From: Candidatus Gottesmanbacteria bacterium RIFCSPLOWO2_01_FULL_49_10
GTDB lineage: Bacteria; Patescibacteriota; Microgenomatia; UBA10105; UBA927
Assembly: GCA_001781025.1 (NCBI GenBank)
Contig: MFJZ01000032.1
Location: 333-9,443 of the forward strand
DNA: 9,111 nt
Direction: 5' to 3'
In this document: positions 7,874 through 9,111 of the stretch, in pieces
Layout: the number at the start of each line of letters is the position of its first letter
Position numbering within the stretch: the stretch's first letter is position 1
The notes under the pieces: model-generated
Seen by the model: only the letters and a program-made list of their open reading frames with translations
Database searches by the model: none
Told to the model about the DNA's origin: nothing
Program-made: the position numbers and the translations under genes

Positions 7874-9111
7874 AGAGAAAGAGGAGCACAGACAACGTCC
7901 CAATGCTCAGTACATTTCCTATCAATCGGGAAATCGTGTTGGTAAATCGCAACTCCAGCACACTATTCCCAGATTCGAGCACTACATGTGGAATATTACT
8001 GACGACCCGCGGGTTTACTTCGCTTCCGTTTACATAATATCTCCATCCGGGAAAATATGCTCTATTAAGGGCGACCTCTTGTCGTTTACTGCTTACGACA
8101 TAAGAGCGAACGTATGTCTCAGTATCAATATCTGTTCCTTCGTTAACATCATAGTCGCCTTCAATAAGCGTTTTGGGTAAGTCATTGATCGAGCTTGGTC
8201 GTGTAAAAGAACCCGGTAGGTACTCATCGGAAATCTTCGATACCCTCCAACGAAGCTCTTCGTTTGTCTCAAGAGTGTCAGGACCGATTGCATACAAATA
8301 CTGCGGTGAAAAGAGTTTTCCATAGTGAAATACGGTTAGCACCATAAAGCCAAAGACGACGAACCACCGAAGAGCTCGCGAGGAAATCCACTGGACTAAT
8401 GATGCCGATAGCATCGATAGCCCAAAAACTGCAAACACCAGGAATCGCCACGGATACTGTATAAACGAAAATCGGGGCAGAAGCTGCCAGAGAGGTCCTG
8501 ATACCGGAAGCATAAGCAATATGGCACACAAACTGATCCCGATGGCCACAACGATATACCTTCTGCTAAGGCCTACAGGACGCCTAATAAAAAGAAGCAC
8601 TACGGCTAATACCGCAAGCACGATATGAAGTTTTCCAAGTCGAAACGACATGCCGTCTGTACATCCGGACGCAGAGCCGCCGAAGCCCCAAGCGCTGTTC
8701 CATAATTGGGAAATACAAACAAAGTGATCAGAAAAGCGGGCCGTTGGCCCTATCTGATTGATAACGTTTGTTTCATGCATTTCTGCCATCGCCGGAAGCC
8801 AAAAGAATGCTGAGAGCGATAGCCCGACTGCAACGATTGCTCCCTGCGACAGGAACGCAAGTTTATCACGGTCCCCTCTTGCCAGCCGGACGATCCAATA
8901 GAATACAACGCTCACCGTTACCCCCAAAGCAGTCACATACCCCAACACGGTGTGGGAAAGAATGACTCCCGATAGACCCAAGGCCCCGACAAGCACCGCC
9001 GTTTTCTGATGGGTTCTTTGTGAAGAAAGAAGAAATCCCAACACAAGAAGCGGGAGAAAGACAAAAACCCAGGTCTCTCCAACTGCCCCTCTCACATATG
9101 CATCAACCGCG
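7851..9111 (-). CDS. PTPS-related/GT-C-like integral membrane protein, 5' end beyond the window (partial)
   Basis: The frame is open to the window edge, so the protein is N-terminally truncated here; 419 codons plus a TAA stop are visible. A GTG at 9095 could be read as a start, but the codons before it (AVDAY) join smoothly to VRGAVGETW, a pattern I know from the middle of large CPR membrane proteins, so it is probably internal. About nine hydrophobic helices are visible, with an outside loop holding two cysteines (FVCISQLWN and SGCTDGM), the motif IQYPWRFLVF typical of the 6-pyruvoyl-tetrahydropterin synthase-related membrane family (PF10131), a polar C-terminal domain containing YFPGWRYYVNG, and a last helix near the C-terminus. 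Members resemble GT-C glycosyltransferases and YfhO, using lipid-linked sugars outside the membrane; the reaction is not proven. It overlaps the next gene by 23 bases, implying co-transcription. Confidence 0.85.
   Translation of the reverse strand, partial: AVDAYVRGAVGETWVFVFLPLLVLGFLLSSQRTHQKTAVLVGALGLSGVILSHTVLGYVTALGVTVSVVFYWIVRLARGDRDKLAFLSQGAIVAVGLSLSAFFWLPAMAEMHETNVINQIGPTARFSDHFVCISQLWNSAWGFGGSASGCTDGMSFRLGKLHIVLAVLAVVLLFIRRPVGLSRRYIVVAIGISLCAILLMLPVSGPLWQLLPRFSFIQYPWRFLVFAVFGLSMLSASLVQWISSRALRWFVVFGFMVLTVFHYGKLFSPQYLYAIGPDTLETNEELRWRVSKISDEYLPGSFTRPSSINDLPKTLIEGDYDVNEGTDIDTETYVRSYVVSSKRQEVALNRAYFPGWRYYVNGSEVNPRVVSNIPHVVLESGNSVLELRFTNTISRLIGNVLSIGTLSVLLFLYGKKTIA

Noticed and set aside
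7874..7903. N-terminal extension of the dolichyl-phosphate-type GT2 from TTG at 7903
   Set aside because: The extra ten residues are encoded inside the upstream gene and are not part of the conserved domain, which starts just after ATG 7873.

Overview
The window is a densely packed block of bacterial genes, all read from the minus strand, with no gap longer than about 10 bases between genes. There is no RNA gene, mobile element, CRISPR array, origin or recognisable terminator. Both end genes run off the window. The organism is most likely a Patescibacteria/CPR bacterium, probably Parcubacteria-like. This is inferred from the gene set (PTPS-related and YfhO membrane proteins, several GT2 enzymes, an anchored beta-domain protein of a kind I associate with CPR genomes, a BRO/DinD-like protein), the scarcity of Shine-Dalgarno sites, the very tight packing, and short repeats inside genes. 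TGA is a normal stop here, so the recoded Gracilibacteria/SR1 code does not apply. No marker gene is present, so the taxonomy is tentative.

Layout in transcription order, from high to low coordinates: (1) a large membrane protein of the PTPS-related/GT-C-like type, 5' end outside the window (7851-9111); (2) a dolichyl-phosphate-type GT2 glycosyltransferase (7154-7873); (3) a Wzx-type flippase (5677-7143); (4) a GT2 of the WaaE/KdtX type (4790-5695); (5) an exported, membrane-anchored protein of unknown function with a CxxxC motif (4177-4806); (6) a rhamnosyltransferase-like GT2 with an odd 14-residue insertion (3258-4175); (7) a second WaaE-like GT2 carrying a heptanucleotide tandem repeat in its coding sequence (2512-3261); (8) a small P-loop kinase-like protein (2015-2515); (9) a BRO-N/DinD-like protein (1188-2018); (10) a YfhO-family membrane protein, 3' end outside the window (1-1184).

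The genes look like one operon for cell-surface glycan or glycoprotein assembly. GT2 enzymes would build sugars on a lipid carrier at the inner face of the membrane, the flippase would move them across, and the two GT-C-like membrane proteins at the edges may transfer sugars on the outer face. The anchored protein could be an acceptor or partner. The kinase-like and DinD-like genes are the outsiders: they sit inside the same chain of stop/start overlaps (ATGA) but have no obvious glycan role.

The most notable points are the period-7 tandem repeat inside a glycosyltransferase gene, which could switch the frame on or off; the 42-base in-frame insertion in another; and the coupled kinase/DinD pair embedded in a glycan operon. 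I did not find a clearly new system that I could prove from sequence alone.
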